Shown here: positions 1 to 11,346 of the stretch, piece after piece
Position numbering within the stretch: position 1 is the first letter of the stretch
How the letters are laid out: each line of letters begins with the position of its first letter
Assembly (NCBI GenBank): GCA_022264855.1
Contig: JABYQU010000037.1
Coordinates: forward strand, 124,001-188,000
Length of the DNA: 64,000 bases
From: Lenzites betulinus
Lineage: Eukaryota; Basidiomycota; Agaricomycetes; Polyporales; Polyporaceae
Direction of reading: 5' to 3'
Notes under the pieces: generated by a model
What the model saw: only the letters and a program-made list of their open reading frames with translations
What the model was told of the DNA's origin: nothing
Databases searched by the model: none
Position numbers and translations under genes: made by a program

Positions 1-346
1 TTGATTACCATTCTGCGGAAGCAGTTCGATGTCTGCGAGGAGGCGTAAGTATCTGTTGCTCCTCTTGTAGTCCACGCGCTAAATGGTCGCTGTAGAGAGA
101 AGGCAAATGCCACCATTCAGTGCCCCATCAGCAAAGGGCACCATGTGGTTGTTCAGACTGTCACGCTCGCCAAGGAAATCCCCCCTGGTACGTACGCGTC
201 CGCCTCCTTCGAGACACCAACTGACTAGCCCCATAGCACCATTCAAGGTCAACATCAGGGGTTACACTGGCGACGACGATGACCTCGTTTGCATGGACCT
301 GATGATGGACTTTTGGCCTAAGCGTGGCTCGTTCCTCCAGTGGTGA
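1..346 (+). CDS. ML-domain (NPC2 / PG-PI transfer) lipid-binding protein, 3' end
   Basis: C-terminal part of a small secreted or vacuolar sterol/phospholipid-binding protein of the ML (MD-2-related, NPC2-like) family; the 5' part lies outside the window. Three exons are visible: 1-44, 96-187 and 237-346, joined in frame by GTAAGT...TAG and GTACGT...TAG introns. Spliced, they read CEEAEKANATIQCPISKG, then VVVQTVTLAKEIP, then FKVNIRGYTGDDDDLVCMDL and a stop at 344-346. The paired cysteines, the VxLPKEIPxAxF-like stretch and the acidic turn before the last Cys are those of fungal phosphatidylglycerol/phosphatidylinositol transfer proteins. The tail after the last strand (about 12 residues) is slightly longer than I expect. 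Family assignment is from remembered conservation, not from a search. Confidence 0.8.
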
Positions 347-2190
347 TCTTAATTGGCCCACCTCGACGATGATCCTCCTTGTTGTTCAGATTTTGTTCTG
401 CTCGTGCTTGTGATACCACACCACTGTACGCGCACCATGTAATTATTCCTTGTCAGCTTTCAATGTGCCGAATGCCAGCTTGCTATGTCGAACAAAAGGA
501 ACTATGAAGATCATGCTCATGACGTACGGCTGCTCATGTTTTTGAGGTAAATATATGTCCTTATATATAAGCATTTGACGCGGTATCGTGGCTTGCGTCG
601 GACTTCGGGTTGTCTTGTCATTCCTTAGCTCTTGTGGACATACTTATGAGTCTACGCCAGAGTCTTACAATCGCACGAGCATTGGCGTGCGGTAGGGCAA
701 GCGCTGCGCCTCGGCTCTACTCTACACGGTCCATTGGTGACCCCATGCCTTCGCTTCGCTACCTTCACTGTGTAAGGTTCAAATCCGCAAGTGCGTGATA
801 TGGTACGGACGACGCAGCGTACGCAAAGGATAGCACAGCATGTGCAGGGGGCGTAGAGGCTATGTGCGAATACGGAATTGCGGGAAATACCCAGACGTAG
901 CACAAGGCGTCCGACGTGCCGGCGCACACGGCGGCTAACGGCGTCTAGCTAGTAATCTCTACCCACATAGCCGCCGTGTAGACGCATGTGCGACGGTCGG
1001 TAGCCACGTCGGCCGATGTGCGCTACGTCATGTCGAACCTTCGAGAGACGGGCGCGACTGTATGTCGCTCAGAGATCCTATTCCGGCCCAAGCGCTCGCT
1101 AGCGCTCAACCAGGGGCGGCGTCATTGTACATTGAAACGAAACACTTTATTCCGATTAGCCCAACCCAGACGTTTCCGCGTGCATGCTATGCTATCCTTC
1201 ATAGAGACCGCTACATCCAGCGTCTGCTATAATCAAGGGAAGATGGAATGAATACCAGGTAGAGTGTGCTCGAAGAATGTCGAGGGAGGGCCTCTAAAAC
1301 TGCGGAAGTACTTGGACGACCGGTAGCGTACGACTCCGAGTATTTCGTGTGGTTTGCAGCATCTGTCCTGCCGCGGCGCGGAGACGTCGCCATGGGTGCA
1401 GAGTGCCTGAGACCAGGCTAGCAATCGTACAAGTCTAGAGACAGAGTGATGGCCCGTCAGCTCGTACTATAGTAGGACACGCGATTTGATCCAAGCACGC
1501 ACCACAGGCGGGCCCGGCCAGTAACGAGATATAATGCAAGGTGTTGCAAGGAATGTCGACAAGGATAGGTTCGTTGCTGCTTCACCCTGAGCCCACTGCC
1601 TCCTTTCTACGTGGATGGAACACTCACATGATGAATCGTCCTCGGACCCGCTGAGCTCAGCCTTGGCAATCGGCTCTCCAGGCCACGAAAGCGGGATGTC
1701 AGGCGTTATGGTGCCGCCTCGTGTGACAGTGCACAATGCAATTGCACCCGGGAATCCTATAGGGCAACCGACCGTATGTATTACCATCTAATGTGCACGG
1801 TCAAAGCCAGAGTTGCAGTCTCACCTATTGCCACCAGTTCCCCCTGAGCGGCAAGAGAACGGATGGTGAGGAAACTACACCGGTGTATGTGGGCACCACG
1901 ATAGACAGGCGCATTTAAGCACTACCCATTAGAAAGATAGAACGAGATACAATGCTGGCGAGCTGGCGTAACACTAGGCAGCGCATGAGGATATTTGGAA
2001 AAGACGTAGGGGGCGAGCGAGTACGAACAGGAGTAGCCGCCCGTAGCACACACTTGCGACTCTGAATCGAGCGGAACAAATACTACGCGCGGCCGGCTCG
2101 CGCCGCAACCGTGTACGGTGCGCGCGACTCCTCACATTCTAGCGTAGATCCACTCGGTTTAATACAGGTGGCACAGGGGTTGTGCTATAG
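347..2190. other. Intergenic, no recognised gene
   Basis: About 1.8 kb between the NPC2-like gene and the ERI1-like gene. I find only short overlapping open frames in several phases and no family motif. A GGTTCAAATCC string at 776-786 resembles a tRNA B box but has no foldable tRNA around it. The 5' exon(s) of the ERI1-like gene could lie here but I could not identify them. Confidence 0.5.
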
Positions 2191-2990
2191 GGTGCGTCAC
2201 CAAGAATCCTCTGTACCTACACTTTGACTGATTACGCTACTCCTTGTACTACATATCAGATTCCACAAATCCTCACGTCGCGCAGGTTGTACGATTTCTG
2301 GCCTTACACAGTGCTTCTTGTGCTCGATTTCGAGGCCACCTGCGATAATAAGACCAGTGTCCTCCCCAAGGAAGAGATAGAGATCATCGAATTCCCCACA
2401 ATCCTGTACGACATCAAGAACGAGCTGGTGCAGGCGACCTTCCACCAATACGTCCGGCCCACCATCCATCCAAACCTGACCCAGTTTTGCACAGACCTCA
2501 CCGGGATCCAACAGGTACGTCCTGGATAATGGCATCATAATGCACAACTCCTTGAAAAGTCGCTCAAGGAATTTAGGCCACGGTTGATGCCGCACAGCCC
2601 TTTCCCGTCGTCTGGGAGAGTTTCCAGGAGTTCCTTCGGAATCACGATATCACCACCCAGCCTGACGACGCCTGTTTCCTTACCTGTGGCGACTGGGACC
2701 TGAAGACGATGCTGCCTGCGCAACTCCGTCTCAGCGGGCTGAGAGACGCGTCCGCTTCCCCGGCCGCCCCAGCTAAACCCTTCGACCGCTGGATCAACAT
2801 CAAGAACTCGTACCGACGTCTTTACGGACTGAAATATCCGAAGGGTATGCAGGGCATGTTGAACCATGCGAATATGGACCTGGAAGGGCGACATCACTCG
2901 GGCATCGACGACTGCAAGAACATATTGCGGCTTGTACGCAAGATGCGAACGGACGGCTGGAGTCCTCAGGACGAAGTTCCGTCGCGGTAG
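2191..2990 (+). CDS. ERI1-like DEDDh 3'-5' exoribonuclease, 5' end unresolved
   Basis: Predicted RNase T-type exoribonuclease of the ERI1/3'hExo family, which trims 3' ends of small RNAs, histone mRNA or 5.8S rRNA. The coding stretch runs 2191-2514, a GTACGT...CAG intron, then 2598-2990 (stop TAG). Diagnostic pieces: VLDFEATCD (Exo I, D and E), TFHQYVRPTIHPNLTQFC after it, LTCGDWDL (Exo II Asp) and HHSGIDDCKNILRL (Exo III, general-base His and Asp). All catalytic positions are present. The frame is open from the stop at 2188-2190 but contains no ATG before the first catalytic motif, so either an upstream start exon exists or the locus is 5'-truncated. From 2224 the two exons give about 227 residues, a plausible size for the catalytic domain alone. 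No SAP domain is seen. Confidence 0.8.
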
Positions 2991-3535
2991 CACCTCCAGG
3001 AAGCTGTTTAAGGACTTATCATCCACACTTGTAATGCTGTCTGTTCGCTCATACCGGACCGTCAGGCCAGCGCTCTCCACTCACACATATTTATACCGCG
3101 CTAGAACTTGAAACTTTACCAGCATTCATCGACGTCGCGAGCGAAGCGAGCATATTGCATACTAGGAGGGTTGAGCTCAGTCGGCGGTTTCATTAAAGCA
3201 CCTGCAGATGCGCTGAATATCAACGGGGTGTGATCAGGATACAGCGTCAGAGCAGGGGCGTGAGTACTGAGTTCCGGGAAAGAGAAGAGGCTGGGAGCTC
3301 GGGCGGAGAGGCAAGAACGCGCTGCACGTGAGCGGGACGCGTCGCGGCGCGTGATGTCATGGGCTGCATGCGGTGGATGCTGTGCCGTCATAGGCTACTC
3401 ATCCGTCTCCGTCCCACTCCTTCAGCATATTTTCGTGTCGGGGGCGCTATATAAGCCAAGGCCCTCCATGGCCCAGCCCCACAAATCTCGCCACCACACC
3501 CCCACCACACCCCTCTTCCACTTCTGACACTCACC
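2991..3535. other. Intergenic / promoter of the dehydrogenase gene
   Basis: Upstream region of the plus-strand dehydrogenase gene. It holds a TATA element at 3448-3454 and a C-rich leader immediately before the ATG at 3536. No coding signal seen. Confidence 0.6.
3448..3454 (+). promoter_or_regulatory. TATA box of the dehydrogenase gene
   Basis: TATATAA about 80 bp upstream of the ATG at 3536, followed by a pyrimidine-rich leader. Spacing is normal for a fungal TATA-containing promoter and suggests a regulated rather than purely housekeeping gene. Confidence 0.6.
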
Positions 3536-5123
3536 ATGCAAGCAGCTTCCAACGCGATCCAAAACGTGAGTGATTCTGCTTCCTGAGGTTCTCATTCAGC
3601 AATTGACTGCGCTACACAGGCTATGGGGCCCGTACCTACGGTGGTACACCCAGGGTACAATGCTCGCGCGGACGGCGCCACCATGAAAGCCTTGGCCTGG
3701 TTCGGGACCCAGGACGTGCGCCTCATCGAAGCCCCCGTTCCCGATATCACCGAACCGGACGATGTCATCGTCAAGGTCACAGGCACCACAATCTGCGGCT
3801 CAGACCTCCATCTGTATCACGGCGAAATCGTCACCCTCCAGAAAGGCGACATCCTCGGACATGAGGTACGTGACTGGTAAGCTAGAGGTACCTGAACTAG
3901 CGAACTCACCGTCCTTCCGGCAGTTCATGGGTGTCGTCGACAAGATCGGTCCCAACGTAAACAACCTGACTGTTGGTCAGCGCGTCGTTGCGTCGTTCCA
4001 AATCGCATGTGGAGAATGCGAGTACTGCAAGAAGAAGCTCTCCTCCTTCTGCGACAGGACGAACCCCTCGTCGTAAGTTTGACTCACATTATTATCGGTA
4101 CACGCACTCACCATCATAACAGCCTTCAGAACGCTATGTATGGCCACCGCGATGCAGGCTTCTTCGGCTATTCCCACTTCACGGGAGGCTTTGCAGGCGG
4201 CCAAGCAGAATTCGTCCGGGTACCCAAGGGCAACGTCAACCTTCTTCCGATTCCCGACAGCGTCCCCGACGAGAAGGCGCTATACCTCTCCGATGTTCTT
4301 TGCACCGCCTACCATAACGTTGTCGATACCGGTGTGAACCCTGGCGACGTCGTTGGAATTTGGGTTAGTGGCTCATGTCCCCAAAAAATAAGCGAGACGA
4401 CTTACTGGTGTATCGCAGGGCCTAGGTCCCATAGGACTTTGTGTCGCCCGGTTCGCCAAGCTCAAGGGTGCATCGCGCGTCATTGGCATCGACCGTGTGC
4501 CAGAGCGCCTCAAGATGGCAGAAGAGCTCGGGGTTGAGCCCCTCGACTTCTCGAAGCACTCAGACGTCGTCAAGCGCCTCCAAGAGGTCGTCCCGGGCGG
4601 CCTCGACGTCGCCATGGACTGCGGCACCTTCCACCAGCCAAAGTCGATCCTGCACAAGGTCGAGAAGGCGCTGATGCTCGAGACGGACGTGTCGGAGATC
4701 GTCAACGAGATGCTCATGTCGGTCAGGAAGCAAGGCCGCTGCGGCATCATCGCGGCCTACGCTGGCTACACGAACCACTTCAACATTGGCGCGCTGATGG
4801 AGAAGGGCGTTCGCCTCATCGGCAACGGACAGGCACCCGTGCACAAATACTGGGAGGAGATCCTGAACGACCTGATCATCCCCGGCAAGTTCGACCCCAC
4901 GTTGTGAGTGCTTCCTACTACGTTCCGTTGTTGTTCAGCCGTGCTGAACAAATTTGGCAGTATGATTACCCACCGCGTCGACCTTGAAGATTTCCCCAAG
5001 CTCTACCAGGCGTTCGACAAACGTGTCGGCGGCGTCGAGAAGGTCTTCGTGCAGACGAAGTTCTCCAACCCGCCGGCGCCGGGCTGCCCGCTGCTCAGCA
5101 AGGTGGACGAGTGGGCGCAGTAA
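3536..5123 (+). CDS. Zinc-dependent alcohol dehydrogenase, formaldehyde-dehydrogenase-like MDR family
   Basis: Medium-chain NAD(P)-dependent dehydrogenase, 437 residues in six exons: 3536-3565, 3620-3865, 3924-4072, 4123-4363, 4419-4903, 4961-5123. Catalytic zinc ligands are Cys69 (TICGSD) and His91 (LGHE). Four structural-zinc cysteines follow at about 121, 124, 127 and 135 (CGECEYC, then C eight residues on). The Rossmann nucleotide-binding loop is GLGPIG, with an intron placed directly before it. The insert [20 protein letters not shown] is typical of the glutathione-independent formaldehyde-dehydrogenase-like clade (cd08283 type) rather than class III ADH. Probable role: oxidation of an aldehyde or alcohol in the cytosol; the exact substrate cannot be read from sequence. 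The first exon codes only ten residues. Confidence 0.92.
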
Positions 5124-5482
5124 AGCCACCGGCACGCGACGTTTCGGGGGTTGACGGGGGCAGAAGCAGTAACAAATGCATATGTACACATGTACCACTA
5201 GTAGTGAAATCATAATATGTAACACCAGCAATGCTTCTCACACTTCGAACGCGAGAACGCGGGCGCACCGTACATCAATGAGACCATGTGTCCTACATTC
5301 CGTACGTTCAAACGCGTTATCGACGGACCAACGTGCGTCAGGCGTACGCCCATGACCAACGCGAACGTTCCGCACGGCAGTGCGCGCCGTGCAGGCTAAG
5401 ACCACATACCCTGGCGCGCCGTATAAATGCTGAAATGGTATTGGCAAAAGTCAGCTCATCGTTACCACCCACTGGCATCAGC
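5124..5482. other. Intergenic between dehydrogenase and AIM6-like gene
   Basis: Dehydrogenase 3' flank plus the AIM6-like promoter. Apart from the TATAAA at 5422-5427 I see nothing in it. Confidence 0.5.
5422..5427 (+). promoter_or_regulatory. TATA box of the AIM6-like gene
   Basis: TATAAA 56 bp upstream of the ATG at 5483. Confidence 0.5.
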
Positions 5483-6672
5483 ATGAAGACTTCCGGCAGC
5501 GTCCTCCTGGTGCTCCATGCCTTCGTGGCGATCGCTGTAGCGAAGCCCGGGGTCGACCAGCAGATCGCACAGCTCGAGGCCGCGAACTCGAAGCTCCTGC
5601 AGTACCCAACCCAGTTCACGCAGAACATCATGCCCAAGATGATCCACTCGCACAACGACTGTAGGTCCTCCACTCTGTCAGCGCAGATGTGTGAACCGGA
5701 AAAGCTCACGACGCTTCGCTGCTCTGCTTGAACAGACTGGCGGGACGTGCCGCTGCTCACCGCACTGAGCTTCGGGGTCGCAAGCGTCGAGGCGGACGTC
5801 TCTCTCGTCAACGGGACACTTTTCGTGAGTCCCTCGGGCCCGACCGGCATTTGTAACGCGTCAGTGCTGACTAGGCATCCCCGACACGCCGTACAGGTCG
5901 GACACGAGATCGCGGCGCTGACGCCAGATCGCACGCTGGACTCGCTGTACATCCAGCCGCTGCTGCAAATCTTGCAGAAGCAGAACCCGCACACCGCGTT
6001 CACTGTTGGGAGCACGTCGCTGAAGTGAGTGGGCGTCTGCACTTTGCGGAAATTGTACTCACCCAGATTCGTCTGGTGCAGCGGCGTTTTCGACACTGCT
6101 AGCGACGTGCCTCTCCAGCTCCTGATAGATATCAAGACGGATGGGGTCAAGTACGTGTCCTGACGAAGCTTCACCAGCATCCCCGTTGACAGCCCACCCA
6201 CAGAACGCTCCCCTTCGTCCTGAAAGCGCTCCAGCCCCTGCGCGAGCGCGGGTACCTCACCACCTTCGCGAACAACACGCTCACGTTCTCCGCCGTGACC
6301 GTGATCGGGACGGGCAACTCGCCGCTCGAGCAGGTGAAGGCCCTCTCGCCGCGCGACTACTTCTTCGACGCGCCGCTCACGCAGCTGACGGACCCGAGCC
6401 TGAACACAACGTGGAGCCCGACACTCTCGCCGATCGCGTCGACCGACTACGCGACCGCCGTGGGCTGGAGCGGGATTGGGACCATCGCGGACGACCAGAA
6501 GGCGAACATCACGAAGTTCGTGAACGAAGCGCACGCGTTGGGCATCCGGGCGCGCTTCTGGGACACGCCCGCTTGGCCGGTGTCCGCGAGGGAGAATATC
6601 TGGAGAGCGCTGTTGGAAGGAGGCGCCGATTGGCTGAACGCCGATGATCTTGAGGCTGCCAGCTCGTTCTGA
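5483..6672 (+). CDS. AIM6-like PLC-type phosphodiesterase
   Basis: Secretory-pathway or organelle protein of the altered-inheritance-of-mitochondria-6 (AIM6) family, which has a PI-PLC-like TIM-barrel fold; biochemical function is unknown. Five exons: 5483-5660, 5736-5824, 5897-6024, 6067-6150, 6204-6672, 315 residues. A hydrophobic signal peptide (SVLLVLHAFVAIAVA) starts the protein. Then come MIHSHNDYWRDVPLLTAL (first metal/catalytic His pair), SVEADVSL (acidic metal ligands), VGHEIAALTPDRTLDSLYI, LLIDIKTDG and, near the end, RFWDTPAWPVSARENIW and GADWLNADDL. These blocks occur in the family order and the length is typical. The ATG is the one directly preceding the signal peptide. The 3' end converges on bL17m. 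Confidence 0.85.
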
Positions 6673-6894
6673 GGGTCTAAAAAGCAGAGATTATGCGAAT
6701 AGTTGAAGACAGAGAAACATACGTGGACGATGCGATGCAACTGATGGTGACGCCCATAAGGCATGACATTGTACACGCTAAAACATGCGTTATCATGGCT
6801 TCCTGGCTTCGTGCCCCGAGACTGTGTGGGTCCAATGAAGTACGCAGTTGCGGGAGAAGATGATAGCAACACCGAAGAGATTAGTATTATACGA

Positions 6895-7904
6895 TCATAT
6901 GCTGTTCCATACAGAAGTCTGGTCTACACCGAGCTTGCGGTGGTTGAACCATGCCCGGCGACCTGGGTTATCTTTTCCGAGAGCACCCTGTGCGAGGTGC
7001 AATGTACTCCGCATGCCGCCGGGGAGTGTTTGGCCAACCTTGAGGCGGATGCCGGCGAACGCAGCAGCCTTCTTTTTCTTCTCCTGGTTGGCGGCCGCAA
7101 TCTCCTTCAGCGCAAGGGGCTGCGCCAACAGAGTATCCTGCACAAACGGTATGTTCACGCGTTGCACATATACAACGTGTGCACTTACGACGTGATCCTC
7201 GGCAATTTTGCCCATCTGCACCGCAGCCTCTGCACCACGGTACCTGAGAACCTTCTGCAGATTCCTCCGTGTCACGGTTCGCAGCTCCCCGCGTCCTTCT
7301 GGAGGGACAGTCTTCTCGTTCACAATGACTTCTCCGATATCGGGAATGCCAGAAGCGACCAGCGACTTCGGGTCCTCTTGCCCCACGCGCTTGCCCAATA
7401 GCTCCCATCCCACTGCACGGGCCGTCATCTGGAACCGCAGGTCCCTCGGGTTGTCGACCAGCTCAAGGATCGCATGAGGGGCGTTGTCTCCAGGCCGGTT
7501 GCCGAACTTATGTATACGAGTATAACCACCAGGTCGTTGTGCGTAACGCTGCGCGAGCTCGGAGAAGAGTTTGGGAACAAGAGACTGGTTGAGGATGAAG
7601 CCCGTGGCACGGCGGAACGCGGGCAGATCGCCTTTCTTGCCCAAGGTGATGATCTACATATTGTGAGTCTAAGCGTACCAAACAGAGCGTCCAGTTTACA
7701 ACACCTTCTCCGCGAGCCTGGCCGTATCCTTCGCCTTAGGAAGCGTGGTCTTGATCTGCTCGTGTTGAAGGAGTGAAGTCACAAGGTTCCTGCGCGAAGT
7801 GAGGAGAGTGTGGAATAAGCGGGCATGTAAGAGACGTACCGCAACATAAGCATCCTATGTGAGGATGTCCTCGAGAACTTGCGGAACGCGATCCCATGCT
7901 TCAT
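6895..7904 (-). CDS. MRPL8: Mitochondrial large-subunit ribosomal protein bL17m
   Basis: bL17 family protein of the mitochondrial ribosome, 285 residues, minus strand. Exons: 7904-7840, 7789-7705, 7653-7189, 7137-6895. The start [20 protein letters not shown] is the classic L17 N-terminus (compare bacterial MRHxxxxxKLxRxxxHRxxM), followed by [20 protein letters not shown], which fixes the first two exons. A basic C-terminal extension after the bacterial-length core ([19 protein letters not shown] onward) is usual for fungal homologues. The last intron (7188-7138, GTAAGT...CAG, 51 nt) is a multiple of three with no stop, so an unspliced reading frame also exists. The symbol follows yeast MRPL8 by homology. 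Confidence 0.93.
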
Positions 7905-9650
7905 GGCGGTCGACTACAGCGGTGGTGAGTGGGCGCTTCCTAGCAGTCTGGTTTGCGCTGTATGCTGAACAAGCGCCCGGACGATTTCGGCGATCGTATT
8001 TATGGGCGGCGGAGTTTTCCAACGGAAGGTCGCGGAGTTACAACGCACAACGAACCAAATTCGGGAAAACCACGCTCCCAGCTAACTTGCAGTCTGCAGG
8101 CGACACCTGGATACCGTGACAATACAAGTCGAGACGACGGGCGAAACGGGTTACGATATGCAATTCTTCCACAAGGTGATGGATATACTTGTACACGAAT
8201 TTCAATCAGACCGGTCATTTTACTACTAAACGACTAGTTACTATCACAGTCTGATCCTCTTCGCCCCGGGAGCACAAGTACTATCTTGACAGTGGCACTC
8301 CATGCCATTGCAGATAACAGCTAAGTAAGGACCATGGAATCATATATGTGCAGCGACTGGCTCGCACATTCACAGTTCTCCGTGAGTAAACTTATGATAT
8401 GGCCACTGACATCACGGCCGCCCATTGAATATTGAACCCTTACGTGCTTTAGTTATATTCCTCATATTATATGTCTCCGTAGACGGCTGATCTTAGCATT
8501 CCCAACGTTTCGCAGTGATCAGCGCTATCTTCACAGATGAGGTGTTGTAGCATTGCTCGTCAAAGCAATTCGCACGCCTGATCTCCTCGACTGCGCCCTT
8601 CGCGGCGCTTCTCAGGTGTCCACCGCGCCTTCTTACCACCTGAATCCGATTGAGGGAACCCGACGTCATGCATTCATGAGCTGTACGTCTCCTTGACGTT
8701 CTAACCGGCTCTCGACCGTTCTCATATGGCTATTCAGTCCGACTCAGGGAGCGGCCTTTCTGGGTACCTCTGCGGTTTCACCTCATGGTCCGGGTCATAG
8801 TTGGGCAGCAAGAGGAGTGCTGCTTCATCTGCGCCAGCTACAATAGGTATGCTTCTGCTCAACCGTGAGGCACATGAAGACCTGGCCAGCGAGGTGTGCG
8901 GCGAGGAAAAGGCGTGCCAGCTGTCTCGTGTTTCGTGCAATAGAGATTAAGGAGGTATGTCAGACAAAGCAAGTCAACTGTGCCATCGAAAGCCGCCGTC
9001 AGAATGGCTGGACAATCTTGGCCTGCCCACATTGATCATCTCAGACCGATCCTCACGGCAGAAATCATGCCCAGGGTCCGTCGACCAATGCGCCGGCACC
9101 CCAGAAGTCGAAGCTCCATATCGCCGCCTCAGAGGCTCGAGCCTCGTGGGTTACCGCTCCGTCGGAGACTACTATCGGGGTCAGTTCTAAACCCTTTACA
9201 TAAAGGACTCAAGGAATGCACTGACAGAGCGTGGTAGCAGTCTGAGCAATAGCAAAATGTCTCAAGTGCCTCCAAGATACGTGTATGGCTGTGGAAAGTC
9301 CTGGGAGGGGTGCGCGCGATTTGGAGGCGAACAGATTTAATGAGAGGCATAGATCTTGACACTTGACGTGTATTGTGTATTGCGCTGCGAAGATTATAGC
9401 GGTCACCTTCCTGCGTTTGATCGACGGAGAGGTGGTCGTATACCTCCCATCACAGGTACTTGGAGTTGGGAATGTGTCAGCGGGCAACCTTGAAAAACCA
9501 ATACATTCTGGCACAGGAACTGATACCGGGGGCAGTCTCTCCGAATCAATGACGAAAGGACCCCTACTTTCACAACACCCTAACGGCACGACTGCACCCA
9601 CATTCCGCTCTAGAAGCCGCACACCCCCATGCTGCGCGTCCCGTGAGCCC
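7905..9650. other. Intergenic, no recognised gene
   Basis: About 1.75 kb between bL17m (transcribed leftward from 7904) and the end of the SMP-30-like gene. Only short open frames occur. One minus-strand stretch around 8734-8850, reading ALLLLPNYDPDHEVKPQRYP, has the look of a terminal exon behind a possible TAG acceptor, but I could not build a gene on it. Confidence 0.4.
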
Positions 9651-10973
9651 TTAGCCCGCAAACTCGAACCTCCATTCACCGCCGACGAATGCGCCCGATA
9701 AGTCGACGACGAACAAATTCCCAGAATCAGGGTACTCGGCCTGCCGGGTGGCATCGCCTCCACACGCCCCACAGTGCGCGCTGGTCACGTACAGCTGGTC
9801 ATTGTTCGGCCCTGCATGGAGAGTGAAACGAAGCGCGGATTGTAAGCGAGACGGCCTGCTTACCTCCGAACGTGCAGGCGGTGATGTTGAGTGCCTTGGG
9901 AAAGACGACCTCGAGATTCATCTCCCCGTCTCTGGTGTACCTGATAATCCTGGACCCGCCCCAGCTGCCCCGCGCACGATTATCAGCAACCACCAATCGG
10001 CACAAGGATGCTCAGCAAGGACACACCGTGCCGACCACACCCCGCCATCCTTATCGATGCAGAGACCATCGGGATACGTTCCCTCGGGCAGACCCTGTGA
10101 CAAAGCGTCTACAAATACCCGTTTGCCGGACACTTTTCCGTCGCTATAATCGTATGCGTATATCTTGTTCTCGAAAGAGTCCGTGAACAGCCTAACGTCA
10201 GTGGAGATCTTAGATCTACGGGTACGTCGCGGTAGAAGAACGGGGGGCTCACATGGTTTTACCGTCGTCTGTCCAGCCCAAACCGTTGCTGTCCTGCGAA
10301 CCAAGGCGTGCCTGTCAGCCGAGACACACGGAGCTAACAGAATTTACGTACCGTGAACGGGCCGGGGTCGAGGACCTCGCAGGTGTCCAGATCTGCATCG
10401 TAGATGTAGAGCTGTCCCGGGACGCCGTGTGCCCTACTGTACAACGTTCCCGCCACGAAGCGACCCTGAGGGTCACAAGCACCGTCGTTGAATCGGGTGA
10501 ATGGCCGGAAGGCCTCTGGAAGAGGCCGACTGAGGTATCGCAACTTTGAGTTCTCGATAACGGCGAACCCATGTGTCGTGGCGCAAGCAAGCTATGACCC
10601 AGGCGTGTCAGTTGACGATGGCGCCATGAGCTTCTCAGGGAGCGACACGTCTTACGCCTTTGCGGTCACGGCGAAGTGCAAGACAGGTGATGGACTCCTC
10701 GAACTGCTCCGAGTCCACCGTGCCCGACGAGACATTGTAGTGATACACCTGCGCATGACATTGGTGTCAGTTTTGCCATGTAGTTCAATAACAAATGCGC
10801 ACCTTGTTTCTCTCAATGTCGACGAAGTGTAGTGTGTGTGTGCTGGGGTCGTATAACGGCCCTAAGATATGATAAGTTGACTTGCCCTAGCATGTAGTGG
10901 ACGTGGTACCTTCGCCGAGACTACAGTTGAGATGTAGCAGAGGTTTGTCGACTGTGAGCTGTGGAAGAGACAT
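9651..10973 (-). CDS. SMP-30 / gluconolactonase-like beta-propeller hydrolase
   Basis: Member of the SMP-30/gluconolactonase/LRE-like (regucalcin-type) family: six-bladed propellers with one divalent metal that hydrolyse lactones. Eight exons on the minus strand: 10973-10910, 10861-10803, 10748-10656, 10591-10352, 10311-10253, 10191-10027, 9964-9864, 9811-9651; 313 residues. The blocks are in family order: LGEGPLYDPSTHTLHFVDIE (metal-binding Glu), FNDGACDPQGRFVAGTL (Asn-Asp), DSNGLGWTDDGKTMLFTDS (Asn), PDGLCIDKDGGVWSARWGG (metal Asp) and ITACTFGGPNNDQLYVTSA. All eight joins are in frame with GT-AG ends. A TATA element lies about 40 bp upstream of the ATG. The physiological lactone is unknown. 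Confidence 0.92.
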
Positions 10974-11011
10974 TGCAGCGGGTCACGCCGAGTCGGTACA
11001 GGATGACGGGA

Positions 11012-11018
11012 TTATATA
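11012..11018 (-). promoter_or_regulatory. TATA box of the SMP-30-like gene
   Basis: TATATAA read on the minus strand, ending about 40 bp upstream of the ATG at 10973. The short distance implies a very short 5' UTR. Confidence 0.45.
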
Positions 11019-11346
11019 CCTCAGGGCAGGTGAAGCATTGGCAACGATTCACGGACAAATGCTCAAAAAGTTATCACATAAGCGGCGTCCTAGTTATCAC
11101 AAGGGGCGAGACGAGACGTAAGGAAACCCCACCCAATGGGAAGCAGCATGCGGGGCTGAATACCAACGGAAGGCAATTGCGTACTTCGCTCCCGCATTGG
11201 TGCTGTGCCTGGGCTGCGATGAGACGCAGCGGACCGACCGAGATTGCAGGGCATGCGCACTCCAATTGAGATAGCAGAGATGACGAAAGTGCAGAGGCCA
11301 ATGCGATTAAAGGATGTGAACGGTACACTGACGATACTACTACAGA

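Noticed and set aside
776..786. GGTTCAAATCC, a tRNA B-box-like string
   Set aside because: The flanking bases do not form a T-stem, acceptor stem or anticodon arm; likely chance.
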